NCBI GenBank assembly: GCA_029260815.1
Contig: JAJDCN010000072.1
Coordinates: 1 to 34,686, forward strand
Direction: 5' to 3'
Origin: Planctomycetota bacterium
GTDB lineage: Bacteria; Planctomycetota; B129-G9; JAJDCN01
DNA: 34,686 bases
The translations under genes were made by a program, and so were the position numbers. Shown in pieces: positions 1 through 9,100 of this stretch. The notes under the pieces were generated by a model. The model saw only the letters and a list, made by a program, of their open reading frames with translations. It had not been told where the DNA came from and made no database searches. Each line of letters begins with the position of its first letter. Position 1 is the first letter of the stretch.

Positions 1-39
1 GATTGCTAAACTGATTTTCGTAAAGCGACCTCTTCTCAT
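1..39 (-). CDS. 5' end of a gene running off the left edge (probable exported protein)
   Basis: Only the first 13 codons are present, reading MRRGRFTKISLAI from an ATG at 39-37. A perfect Shine-Dalgarno AAGGAGG lies at 49-55 on the minus strand, 9 nt before the ATG, which is the main reason to call it real. The arginine-rich start followed by hydrophobic residues looks like the beginning of a signal peptide or membrane anchor, but the hydrophobic part is cut off. It is co-directional with the HEAT-like gene 184 nt upstream. The product cannot be guessed. Confidence 0.6.
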   Translation of the reverse strand, partial: MRRGRFTKISLAI

Positions 40-60
40 GTGCTATAGCCTCCTTGAGGT

Positions 61-222
61 AACAAACAATTTTTCTTCATCGTGATCACGACACTACGTA
101 GCGTAAGCAAACAAATTTGTTTTTCCATTCTTTTGTTTATCTCTTTTCTTATGTAACGGTCTCGACCTCCTTTCGTCTAAACAATTCACCTAAATCTTAA
201 GCATGACTATCTTTTAATCGCA
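61..222. promoter_or_regulatory. AT-rich intergenic region with three clustered perfect palindromes
   Basis: This stretch separates the stop of the HEAT-like gene from the ribosome-binding site of the left-edge gene. It holds three perfect palindromes within 42 bp: CGTGATCACG (81-90), CTACGTAG (94-101, extendable to 14 bp with one mismatched pair) and AAACAAATTTGTTT (109-122). They sit about 40-85 nt before the start codon of the left-edge gene, where operators usually lie. I could not find a convincing -35/-10 pair here, so the regulatory role is inferred from position only. A second purine-rich AAAGGAGG-like stretch near 165-172 (minus strand) is not followed by a usable start codon. Confidence 0.35.
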
Positions 223-1494
223 TCAATTCCCGGCTTCGGCTCGCACCAGTTCCTCGTTAATCTTTGCGCTTGAGCGCAGGGCCATGCGGGCATTTAAAAT
301 CGCAGAAATCTGTTGCCCACTGAGCGAATCGCCTTCGACCTCTTCCAGCGTCGCCAAGGCCCGTGAGGACTCCTCCGAGTCAATCGATCCCAGCTTTACG
401 ATGGCCATGCTGCGAATTTTCGGGTTGTCGTCCTTGCGCTCCAGGATGGTCACCAACTGAGATACGACCGCCTGCTGCAATGCCACGGCCGGTGCGTGCT
501 TTTTATCAGATATGAAGCCTCGTTCGTGGACCGGCAACATGCGCGAGCCCATGCTTCCCAAGGCGTTCAGCGCTGCCAATCGTATTTCAAAGTCAGTGCT
601 TGTCTCTTCTAATTGGGCCAGATGTTTGAAGCTCTTTTCGGTCCCGATTTTTCCCAGCGTCAGGATTGCCAGCTTCGCGTACATTGGCCGGGCCTCGTCG
701 GGAACGTGAATAGAGGCAAAAGTTTTTTGTTCGGTCGCCAAGTCCCCCAAGAAATCTCGCACTGCTTCGGTACGGACAAATCTCATGTTCTCGATCGCCA
801 TCACGCGCAATCGGCCGGGAAATCCTTCGGATCGGTTCTGGGCCAATGCAAGCAGAATCTTGTCTGCCGTCGCGCTTGCCGAGGGGGTTTGGGGGTTCTG
901 TGCCATCAAGGCCACCGAGCGGACCGTACGCTCAAGCAGCAACTGGACCTGCTCATCATCCGCGACCGGCTCGTTAACGACCCTCTGAAAATGCTCCCAT
1001 ATCGCATCCTCCGCCTCGGGGGTGCCCATCTGGGCCAACAGCGACAAGGCATGGCTCTTCATGTCGATGCGCAGCGTTTCGCTTCGCAGGCGGTCATCGA
1101 AAAACGCGATGGCCTCGTCCTTGTCCTGGATCTTGGCGACTCGTTTGTAAAGGCTGATCTCGTCTTGTAGCGTAAGGCCCTCTTCGCCCAGAAGATTTTC
1201 AATCGCTTGAATCTGGTGATCCCCCTCTACCTTCTGCTGAGCCAGGACCTCTTCCTGGTGCAGGAGGCGATAGTCGATCCCCATCTCCCGCGCCATTTCC
1301 TCCTTCTCCGCGAGAATCCCTTTGACCAGGGAACGGCCGCTAAAGGCAGCTTCAATTGGTGGGGTGTCTGGAACTCTGGTAACTGTAGGGTGGTTAGTGT
1401 CGGTCAAGAGAACAACGCCAGCACACACGATACATATCGCGCAGCCTAGGACGATAAGAAGAGTTCGTTCTCCCTTCACGGCTTGTCCTCGCAT
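223..1494 (-). CDS. membrane-anchored HEAT-repeat-like protein
   Basis: A 423-residue protein. Residues about 11-31 are a hydrophobic segment (LLIVLGCAICIVCAGVVLL) after a short basic N-terminus, so it is a signal anchor or uncleaved signal peptide and the rest should lie outside the cytoplasm. From about residue 100 onward the sequence is a series of amphipathic helix pairs typical of HEAT/PBS-lyase-like repeats, for example around RLAALNALGSMG and IRSMAIVKLGSID. No catalytic motif is visible, so a scaffold or protein-binding role is likely, with unknown partner. The start is the ATG at 1494; a GTG at 1479 with a GAGG stretch 7 nt upstream is a good alternative. A full-consensus promoter lies upstream at 1547-1575, so the gene is transcribed separately from the protease upstream. 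Confidence 0.75.
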   Translation of the reverse strand: MRGQAVKGERTLLIVLGCAICIVCAGVVLLTDTNHPTVTRVPDTPPIEAAFSGRSLVKGILAEKEEMAREMGIDYRLLHQEEVLAQQKVEGDHQIQAIENLLGEEGLTLQDEISLYKRVAKIQDKDEAIAFFDDRLRSETLRIDMKSHALSLLAQMGTPEAEDAIWEHFQRVVNEPVADDEQVQLLLERTVRSVALMAQNPQTPSASATADKILLALAQNRSEGFPGRLRVMAIENMRFVRTEAVRDFLGDLATEQKTFASIHVPDEARPMYAKLAILTLGKIGTEKSFKHLAQLEETSTDFEIRLAALNALGSMGSRMLPVHERGFISDKKHAPAVALQQAVVSQLVTILERKDDNPKIRSMAIVKLGSIDSEESSRALATLEEVEGDSLSGQQISAILNARMALRSSAKINEELVRAEAGN

Positions 1495-1546
1495 TAACTT
1501 CAGTCAGGTGATGTAGACAATGGATCCCCACCGACTACAACCCCCG

Positions 1547-1575
1547 ATTATAGGCTTTAAGTCCGATATTGTCAA
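1547..1575 (-). promoter_or_regulatory. perfect consensus sigma-70 promoter of the HEAT-like gene
   Basis: On the minus strand TTGACA (1575-1570) is followed by a 17-nt spacer and TATAAT (1552-1547), matching both hexamers at 12 of 12 positions. Transcription should start near 1540, giving a leader of about 46 nt before the ATG at 1494. It lies directly downstream of the protease terminator, which insulates the two genes. Confidence 0.85.
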
Positions 1576-1600
1576 GGGAATTTCCAACCATCGTCCAGCA

Positions 1601-1647
1601 CAAAACGGGCGCCCACAGGTGTGCTTGAAGAACCTGCGGACGCCCGT
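1601..1647 (-). terminator. intrinsic terminator of the subtilase gene
   Basis: On the minus strand the 15-nt arm ACGGGCGTCCGCAGG (1647-1633) pairs with CCTGTGGGCGCCCGT (1619-1605) using 13 Watson-Crick and two G-U pairs, with a 13-nt loop, and is followed by TTTTG (1605-1601). It begins 35 nt after the stop codon of the protease and ends before the next promoter. The T-tract is short but the stem is long and GC-rich. Confidence 0.8.
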
Positions 1648-1682
1648 CATTATAAGCGCTTCTTTTACGTGCGATAAAACGC

Positions 1683-4600
1683 CTAGTTGGCGGTCAGGTG
1701 ACTGACCGCTGCTGTACCAGACGAATTTCCAGCCTCATCAAAGACACGCACACCGAAATGGTAGGTGGTTGCAGGGTTTAGGCCGGTCACAGTAATGCTT
1801 TGAGCCGAGAACGGTGAACTGGGGCTGGGAAGGCCTCCGGTTGCCAGAATCGCCTCGGAGGCGGTCCCTTGACCGATCGGCTGGAAACTTTGGACAATCT
1901 CGTAGTGCGCCGCACGACCCGACATGCCATCGTCGCCAACAGCAGAGAAGTGCAAGGTGACGCTATTGGTGGCATCGGTATCAATCACACCGACCTTGAC
2001 GTGACTGAGCGCCGCGGCAATCTTGCCGGTTGCCGGGTCGACCGAACCCTTGAGTATTCGGATGCCCACATAGCGTGCGGTCACCGGCCCAAACGAGAAG
2101 TCGTGCCAATTGTACCGATTCGGGATCTGATATCCGTTTACGGCATGGGCAAGGTCCCAGGAGACCATGTCTCGGCTCGTCAGGATCTCAAAATCAACCG
2201 GGAAGAAACTGTGCGTCGACACGAACGGGAAGATCCGGAGCATAGAGACGGAGTGCTCTTGGTTCAGATCATAGATAATATGATCCGTTTTATAGCTGGA
2301 GCTCGTCGATGTGCCCCAGGCCGTATAGATATTGGCGTCCACCGAACTGGCTGGGCCAAAGGCCGGGGAGAACGAAGAGGTGGCCTGAAGCGCCGTGACG
2401 GCGGGCAGGAACTGGATGTGTTCGCTCCCTGCGATGGTGGCCAGATCAGAGATCGTCGCCGGAGCAATCGTATCGGCCACGCCGGAGGTCGTATAGACCA
2501 CCACGTTCGAAATCGGCGAAGCTCCGGAGTCGTTCAGACTCTTGATTGCCAGATAGCAGGTTGTCCCGACCGGAAGTGTCGTGGCCTGATAGGTCATTTG
2601 CGCAGAGGCCGCCGGGACAGAGGCTACCTGAACCGCGCTATAGAAGTTGGATTCGGTGAGAGGGGCGGTCGAGCAGCGAAGATCATAGCTCGCAACCTCC
2701 GCGGTCGCCGGGACACTCCAACTGAGAATGGCATCTGTGAGCGAGGTGTCGTGGGTAAAAGCGGCTCCGACTTCGGTAAAGCATGCCCGGTAGATCCCAA
2801 TCGGATCCTGACGTAACTGAGGCATCCAGAAAACCACGTAGCGGCAAACCGTTGTGGGAACGTTCCAGACGCGCCAATCGTCTGCTGGAGCCGTCATATC
2901 GCTCTCGCTCACCAGGTTGGTCCACTGACCCAGGGAATCTCCCGCAAAAACATCCAGCTTCTTGGGCAACGGCAGGGCCGGATCTAAGGATTTCCGAACT
3001 CCCAGGATGTCAATCTCCCGCTCGTAACCCATATCAAGCAGGACCCACTCCGGCCGGCTCTGTGCGCCCCCTGCGCTCGCCCAAAAAGTGCTCGTATTGG
3101 CATCGACCGTCTGATCGGGACTGTGGACCGCCTGATGGGAAGACGAGGACGCTCCCACCGATTGCATAACCTGCAAGGTAATCTGCGGGGCCGTCGCGAG
3201 CAAGTCGCTTACCGTGGGCGGAGGCGATACGGAACCGCCGGGAATCTGGGCCACGATTCCGGTCACGTCCACGCGACCCTGCCCGTGTTGATTGTCCCGG
3301 CCCGCAGGACCGCGATCGATCGCGGCGTCCACGATCATCTGCTCGGCCGCATCGTTGGCAATCCCCGGGAAGGCGGCCTGCACCATCAAGCCAATCCCTG
3401 CCGCCAGAGGGGTCGCCATGGACGTCCCGCTCCAGGTCACATAGGTCCCGCCCGGATAAGTGCTGATGATCCCGCTGCCCGGCGCTGTCAGGTCCACGTG
3501 CGCGCCGGTGGTCGAGTAGGAGGCGATTGTATCGGAAGAGTCGGTCGCCCCCACGCCGATTGCATGATCGCATGCGGCGGGGTACATCAGCTCTTCTTTC
3601 CCGGAGTTGCCTGTCGCCGCAAAAACCATCACGTTGCGGTTCCATGCATAGGTGACTGCGGATTGCAGGGTCGTAGAAGCTCCGCCGCCGGCCAGGCTCA
3701 TGTTGATCACCGTCGCGCTGTTGTCCGCGGCGAAGGTAATTCCCTGGGCGATGTTGAAGTAAGAGCCGCTGCCGGAAGAATCCATGACCTTGATCGGCAT
3801 GATCTTCGCATCCCATACGGCACCGGCCACGCCGATTCCGTTGTTGCCGGCTGCGCTGATAATGCCCGAAACGTGCGTTCCGTGTCCATGATCGTCGTCG
3901 GCATTGGTATCGCCCGCCACGAAGTTGTACCCGGCGACCATACGGCCCGAGAATTCCGTGTGAGACCCGTCGACGCCCGTGTCAATCACGGCCGCCACAA
4001 GGTTGCTCGCGCTGATACCTCGGTCCCAAAATTGCTCCGAGCCCACCATCGAATGCGACCATTGATTGCCGTATCCGGGGTCGTTGGGCGCTGCGACGAT
4101 CTGCGCCACAAAGTTCGGCTCAACCGCCGCAAACATCCCGCTGTCGATTAGTTCCTCAACAGCGGCCAGAACATCCAGCCCTTCAGGGCCCACCAACCGG
4201 TACACACCAATCCCGGCGATATAATTGACGACACGAAGTTTTTTGTCTTTCAGCAGTCGAGCAATACCGTCCCGATCAACGTCGGGAGCCACGCGAACGA
4301 CGACTTCGCGCGCATAGAAGCGGGCGGGTCGATCATTGTATTGTCTGGTGATGATCTGTCTGGTTTTCGGTGTGGCCTTCGACGCTCGCCCCTCCAGGGT
4401 AACGTCGAACGGAAGCAACGACTCTTCCGCCATGGCCCCGTCGTCCTGAGCCGTCGGAAGTCTCTCCTCCGTCGCTTCGCCTTGGGCTTGCGTGGTCAGA
4501 TTTTGGCGGACAATCGCATTAAGCTGGTCGACTGTCGGAAAATCATCTGCCCGATTGGGTGCGTCCAGGGCGCTCGACGGCCTATCGACCGGTCCATCGG

Positions 4601-4709
4601 AAGGAGAATTTCCCGGAATGGAAAATAGAAAGAGTAAAGTGACTACACTTGCGCCAATCAGAAGAGAGTTGCGAGCGCGATTTCGGCTGTTGCCAGGGTG
4701 CCTGTTCAT
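1683..4709 (-). CDS. secreted subtilisin-family serine protease with discoidin and fibronectin-type modules
   Basis: A 1,008-residue S8 peptidase. Residues about 13-32 form a hydrophobic signal segment after a basic N-terminus. A propeptide-like I9/fervidolysin-type region (about 120-205) precedes the catalytic domain (about 210-485). The triad is complete: Asp243 in AAVIDTGVDGSH, His276 in DDHGHGTHVSG and Ser430 in SGTSMATP, with oxyanion Asn368 in AATGNSG. After the catalytic domain come a probable F5/8 type C (discoidin) domain (about 505-645), a fibronectin III-like domain (about 648-740), a second discoidin-like domain (about 770-900) and a final FN3-like domain (about 905-1008). Discoidin modules usually bind carbohydrate or surfaces, so this is probably an exported enzyme tethered to polysaccharide or cell surface. 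There is no obvious sorting signal at the C-terminus. Its substrate is unknown. Confidence 0.9.
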   Translation of the reverse strand: MNRHPGNSRNRARNSLLIGASVVTLLFLFSIPGNSPSDGPVDRPSSALDAPNRADDFPTVDQLNAIVRQNLTTQAQGEATEERLPTAQDDGAMAEESLLPFDVTLEGRASKATPKTRQIITRQYNDRPARFYAREVVVRVAPDVDRDGIARLLKDKKLRVVNYIAGIGVYRLVGPEGLDVLAAVEELIDSGMFAAVEPNFVAQIVAAPNDPGYGNQWSHSMVGSEQFWDRGISASNLVAAVIDTGVDGSHTEFSGRMVAGYNFVAGDTNADDDHGHGTHVSGIISAAGNNGIGVAGAVWDAKIMPIKVMDSSGSGSYFNIAQGITFAADNSATVINMSLAGGGASTTLQSAVTYAWNRNVMVFAATGNSGKEELMYPAACDHAIGVGATDSSDTIASYSTTGAHVDLTAPGSGIISTYPGGTYVTWSGTSMATPLAAGIGLMVQAAFPGIANDAAEQMIVDAAIDRGPAGRDNQHGQGRVDVTGIVAQIPGGSVSPPPTVSDLLATAPQITLQVMQSVGASSSSHQAVHSPDQTVDANTSTFWASAGGAQSRPEWVLLDMGYEREIDILGVRKSLDPALPLPKKLDVFAGDSLGQWTNLVSESDMTAPADDWRVWNVPTTVCRYVVFWMPQLRQDPIGIYRACFTEVGAAFTHDTSLTDAILSWSVPATAEVASYDLRCSTAPLTESNFYSAVQVASVPAASAQMTYQATTLPVGTTCYLAIKSLNDSGASPISNVVVYTTSGVADTIAPATISDLATIAGSEHIQFLPAVTALQATSSFSPAFGPASSVDANIYTAWGTSTSSSYKTDHIIYDLNQEHSVSMLRIFPFVSTHSFFPVDFEILTSRDMVSWDLAHAVNGYQIPNRYNWHDFSFGPVTARYVGIRILKGSVDPATGKIAAALSHVKVGVIDTDATNSVTLHFSAVGDDGMSGRAAHYEIVQSFQPIGQGTASEAILATGGLPSPSSPFSAQSITVTGLNPATTYHFGVRVFDEAGNSSGTAAVSHLTAN

Positions 4710-5009
4710 CTGAGTAACCTCGTCTCAAGAACTTGGTTCTGTGTCCAACGATCGGAGCAAGCAATCTCACTCGCGATCCTGGGACTAAACCATTTGGCCC
4801 CCTTCGACTGACCGAAGGAACAACTTCTCGTGGGATTTTCAATAGATTGGAGCGTGAAGCTCCGCGTGACCCATTTTCTGTTTCGCACTGATAGGTGCTG
4901 ATTGGAATATCGGCATTGCTCGCCCGAACATTGAAGATTTTTCATACACTAGGACGACATCGTCATCGTCGCCCCTCACGCGTGCTCTCCCTGCCCACGA
5001 TATTATCGG

Positions 5010-5024
5010 ACGCTTTTTTGCGAA
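5010..5024. repeat. intergenic 15-mer, copy 1 (ACGCTTTTTTGCGAA)
   Basis: This 15-mer, which contains the inverted repeat CGC-T6-GCG, occurs again exactly at 28930-28944. Both copies are intergenic. Here it lies 170 nt before the DUF58 gene and about 300 nt before the protease start. Confidence 0.5.
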
Positions 5025-5133
5025 TTGGATAGTCATTTAGCATAACAAGCGCAATCCGTCCAATTATTTCTTATTAATCCCCGAATCTCCAGTCACCGCA
5101 CAAAACCCGAATTGCTGTTCTCCTCCAAGCTGA

Positions 5134-5162
5134 TTGCGTCGCCATCGTAACTCTGATAAAAT
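5134..5162 (+). promoter_or_regulatory. possible promoter of the DUF58 gene
   Basis: TTGCGT (5134-5139), a 17-nt spacer and TAAAAT (5157-5162) resemble a sigma-70 promoter, with a good -10 (5/6) but a poor -35 (3/6). Transcription would start near 5169, leaving a very short leader that still includes the GGAGG at 5171-5175. Confidence 0.35.
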
Positions 5163-5179
5163 TTCTCTTCGGAGGCAGG

Positions 5180-6064
5180 ATGGCAAACAAACCCCACTTT
5201 GACGCGGAGTTTCGAAAAAAGGCGGAGTACCTGAGCTTCGTCGCGCGAAAAATGCTGGCCGGCCTTCTCCATGGGTCCGGACCCAGCCCGCGCAAGGGGC
5301 ACACTATCGAGTTCGATGATTTTCGCAGCTACGCCCCGGGAGACGATTTCCGAGACATTGACTGGAACATCTTCCGACGACTGGACACCTTGTTCGTGAA
5401 GCTCTTCAAAGGCGAGCAAAACATACGTTTGACGGTGCTGCTGGACGTGAGCGCGTCCATGGACTACGGCAGCCAAAACAAGCTGGTTTACGCCAAGCAA
5501 TTGGCGGCCGCATTGGCCTATATCGGCCTGACACACTTGGACCGTGTGGATATCATTCCCTTCGCCGAGAACCTGCACGAGGGGCTTCACGGCTTGGTTG
5601 GCCGACGAAACATTGAGCGTCTATTAGACTACCTCCAGCGATTGGAACCCGGCGGAGCCACAAACCTGTCAAACGTCTTCCGCAGCTATGTCACCAGCAA
5701 CCGCAAAAGGGGCCTGATCCTGGTGATTTCCGACGTGTTCGACCTGGAGGGATACCCTACCGCTTTTCGGTATCTCCGCTCGCAGCAGCACAATGTTTAC
5801 GTGCTTCACGTCATCGATGCGGACGAGCAGGCCCCGAGCCTGACCGGGATCGCCCGTCTCACCGACTCGGAATCAGGACAGGTTCGGGAATTCACCCTCA
5901 CCGATCGCCTGCTCACCCGCTACCGCCACCTGTTCGAAGGCCATTGCAAGGCCGTTGAGCACTTCTGCCGCGCCCGCGATATTGGTTACGTGGGTGCCCG
6001 CACAGAGATTCCCTTCGACGAATTGATCCTCCGGGTCTTGCGCAAAGGCGAGTTCATTCGGTAG
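5180..6064 (+). CDS. DUF58 domain protein with von Willebrand A-like fold
   Basis: A 294-residue soluble protein of the DUF58 family. The family signature FDDFRSYAPGDDFRDIDW is at about 45-62, and a MIDAS-like metal site DVSAS is at 89-93 (Asp89, Ser91, Ser93), as in vWA domains that bind Mg2+. DUF58 genes normally sit beside a MoxR AAA ATPase, and often membrane vWA and transglutaminase genes, with which they are thought to act in assembly or maturation of other complexes. No such partner is in this window, so this copy is an orphan locally. The ATG at 5180 follows GGAGG (5171-5175). The downstream PQQ gene begins 129 nt after its stop. Confidence 0.9.
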   Translation: MANKPHFDAEFRKKAEYLSFVARKMLAGLLHGSGPSPRKGHTIEFDDFRSYAPGDDFRDIDWNIFRRLDTLFVKLFKGEQNIRLTVLLDVSASMDYGSQNKLVYAKQLAAALAYIGLTHLDRVDIIPFAENLHEGLHGLVGRRNIERLLDYLQRLEPGGATNLSNVFRSYVTSNRKRGLILVISDVFDLEGYPTAFRYLRSQQHNVYVLHVIDADEQAPSLTGIARLTDSESGQVREFTLTDRLLTRYRHLFEGHCKAVEHFCRARDIGYVGARTEIPFDELILRVLRKGEFIR

Positions 6065-6193
6065 CCGGGTCGCCGGGATGTGACGAAAGGCTCGGATTTT
6101 GCTACATTGTGCTCTGCTGGGGTGTTACCGTTTGGCACCGTTGCTGGAGCCGCCTCCCCGGATAGCCGCGTAAGTCCTTATGGAGATGAAGTT

Positions 6194-9100
6194 GTGAACC
6201 GAACCCTCGTCAGTCTCTGCCTTTTGTGCATTGCGGCCGGTGCCGGCGCAACCCGCGCCGAGGCCGACTCGCTTGCCAACGTTGTCGTCATCCACCAACT
6301 CGCCAATCCGAAGGAAGTCGTCCAATTGGAGTACTTGGAAACCGCGGACCCGGAGCAAGCGATTCGAAAGTATCAAGATTTGATACAGGCCGCCGGTACG
6401 GAGGAGTTGCGCTCTCAGTTGCTGCCTCCGAGAGATAAGAACCGTGTCTTTTGGGGTTTACGTGGCTACGCGATCGAGCGGATCAAAAAAATGCCCAACG
6501 GTCACGCTCTGTACCAAGAGCTGTTCGACCCCGCGGCCCAGGCCGAGTTGGCCGAGGCGATTCCTATCAAAGATGTCGACCACCTTGCGCAAATCGCAGC
6601 CGTTTACCCGCTCAGCAAGCCTGCCCGTCAAGCCCTGGAAATCCTGGGAAGCATTGAATTTGAGCGAGCCCGCTTCGACCGGGCTCTCGCCTACTGGGAG
6701 CGCTGCTTGGCTACATTTCCAGAGGGACGCCCCTTGTCGGCTCTCCATTTGGCCGAAGCGGCGTATATTGCTTCGTCGGAGTTCAGCCCCGCGGCGCTGG
6801 ATCGACTTATACAATGCGCAAAGAAAAACTATACCGACGATCGGGTTGGAATCGGTGGACAAAAAGTCAAGCTGGTGGATTATGTCCTTGGCCTGAGTAA
6901 AAACAAAGGAGCGCGGATTTCTCCACTGGTAAACCGTCTCGAGTGGCCGCACCCGGGAGGAAATGACGCCCGTTCGAGGATCGCCGGCGCGGATGTGGAT
7001 CTGGATGCCCGCCGGTGGCTGTTGTCGGATCTTCATCTCCGGCAGATAGAACCCGATCCGATTTATCGCAACCGGAAGCCCTATCCGAGCAACACCGGAG
7101 CTCCCGCGCCACCCGAATTCTGGGGTGTCAAAAACTCGTCGTTTGATAAAAAACATCGACCCTCTTCAGTCTTTCCTATCATCAAAGGGGGGGGCGTCTA
7201 TATCAATACGGGACGAGCCGTCGTTGCCATGGCCCTGGAGGGCGAAGGCCAGCCGCTGTGGCAAGCTCCGGTTCTGGCGGAAACCTCTCCCCATCGCCTG
7301 ACACAGCATGAAGACTGTATATACGCCTGCACGATCGAAGACGGGCTCCTTTATGCAAACCTTCTTTTGCCCGGCCCCGACAACAAAATCATGATCCGCA
7401 GGGGCAAGCGTGCAAAGAAGACCCAGATTTACTCCGAACTGTTCGCTCTGCCCAACCGCTTGGCCTGTATCCGGGCGGACACCGGTCAAATCCTGTGGCG
7501 GACCGACAAGGAACTCGCCCCCTTTGGATACGTCTCGCCACCGATCAAGCGGGGTGGGCGGTTGTACGCCATGGCGGTTGAACGGGTCCGGCCCAAGACC
7601 CGCATGATCTTGATCGCCTTGGATGCCGAAAACGGCAAACTGTTGTACAAAACATTTCTCGCCGGTCTCCATGAAACCCAAGCCCAACTTCGTAGCCGAC
7701 AGATGGCGGCCTCACCTGCGGCAATCCCTTCCAACCTAGCGGAATCCGCCGGTCGATTGTACGTCTGCACCAATGCGGGCGCGATTACATGTATCGAAGC
7801 CCAGACCGGCGATATCCTCTGGTCAAAACTGTATACGCAAAACCGCCTCGACCGATACCGCCAATTGAATCCTACCGGCGCCCATCGGGGCCCCCGATGG
7901 TTTAACAACGCACCGATCCTTCATGAGGGCGTCCTGTACGTAACACCCACAGATTCCTCGTATCTGTACGCCATCAATGCCGCGAATGGACGCATCTTGA
8001 ACAGCGTCGAAGTCGACGGCGGAACCGGCATCTATACCGTCGGCATCAGCCAAGACAAGCTGTTCGTGGCCGGCCACCGGCTGACGGCTCTGGCGCTGGG
8101 CGGCAAGATCCCCACAGAGAAGGCCGGCGCCGCGAAAGGGAACATGCCGCTCCAAAGTCTTTGGTCTAATCCGTTGAACGTGAGCTTAGCAGGGATTCCC
8201 GCCTTGAGCTCTGAACGTCTCTATCTCCCGGGCGTGCACGGCATGGTCGTATTCGACCAACGCAATGGCCAGGAACTCAAGAGGCTTCGCTGGGCGGACT
8301 TGGTCACGCCGGATGACCGGCGCCACGCCCGGCGACTGGAAACCACCACCGGCGGCAATGCCACACTCCTCGGCGGCGCTCTCCTGTTGACCAACAATTT
8401 CGAAATTTCGTTACTCCACAACGTCAAAGAGCATGTCGCGTCTCTCACGGACGAGCGCTTCCAGGGCAACTCGAATCGAGCGCGGGCAGATGCACGAATC
8501 GCTCAAACCTTCTTGCGGGCGGGACAGTTTCAAAAAGCCCACCAGCAGCTTGACAAAGCGCTGGCCGCGATCGACCAGCATCGCGGACCGGAACCGATGC
8601 ACGAAGACGGTTCCGTTCTTGACAAACAGCGCGGCCAATTCGTCTATCAGCCGGTTCGCATTCCGCTGCGCGACAAGCTAATCACCGACCGGATGGCCGC
8701 GGCTTATGAGCTGGGCCGTCAGAGGGTCAACGAGCGGAAGCTCGACGAGGCTCAAGACTATTTTGAGACCATGACAAAGGCCTTGATTCAGAAACACGAA
8801 ATGCTCCGGCAGATAAAGTTCGACTCGACAGGAGCAACCTCTCTCCCAGACGCCGTGACCCCGACCCAAATCCGTTATGCACTACTGTCTAAAATGGGAC
8901 AAGGTGGAAAGGCTCTGGTGCAAAAGACTCGATCCGACGGTCTCCTGCTCGAAGAGAAATACGATGAAGCTCAAGCCGAATACAAACGACTGAAGACGCT
9001 GTGGGCCGACCACGATGCCTTTGTCGGCCTCCCCCCATTTCGCCGAGCAGTCCCTCGGGAGTCGAGTCTGTCGGAGGACCTGGTCGAAGCCGGGCTCGTG

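Larger units (their letters stand above)
4710..5179. promoter_or_regulatory. 470-bp divergent intergenic region between the protease and DUF58 genes
   Basis: No convincing gene is present on either strand; the short ORFs here lack ribosome-binding sites. The protease side carries several small inverted repeats: AGAAC-TTG-GTTCT just before its start, CCTTCG-N6-CGAAGG (4801-4818) and GGAGC-N5-GCTCC (4849-4863), which would lie in the protease leader if transcription starts upstream of them. The middle contains the 15-mer repeated at 28930-28944. I found no strong promoter for the protease; a possible promoter for the DUF58 gene is listed separately. Confidence 0.5.

Noticed and set aside
1869-4151. 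Long plus-strand open frames (315 and 342 codons) opposite the subtilase gene
   Set aside because: They are shadows of the protease, whose catalytic motifs are on the other strand; they show no signal, ribosome-binding site or family resemblance.
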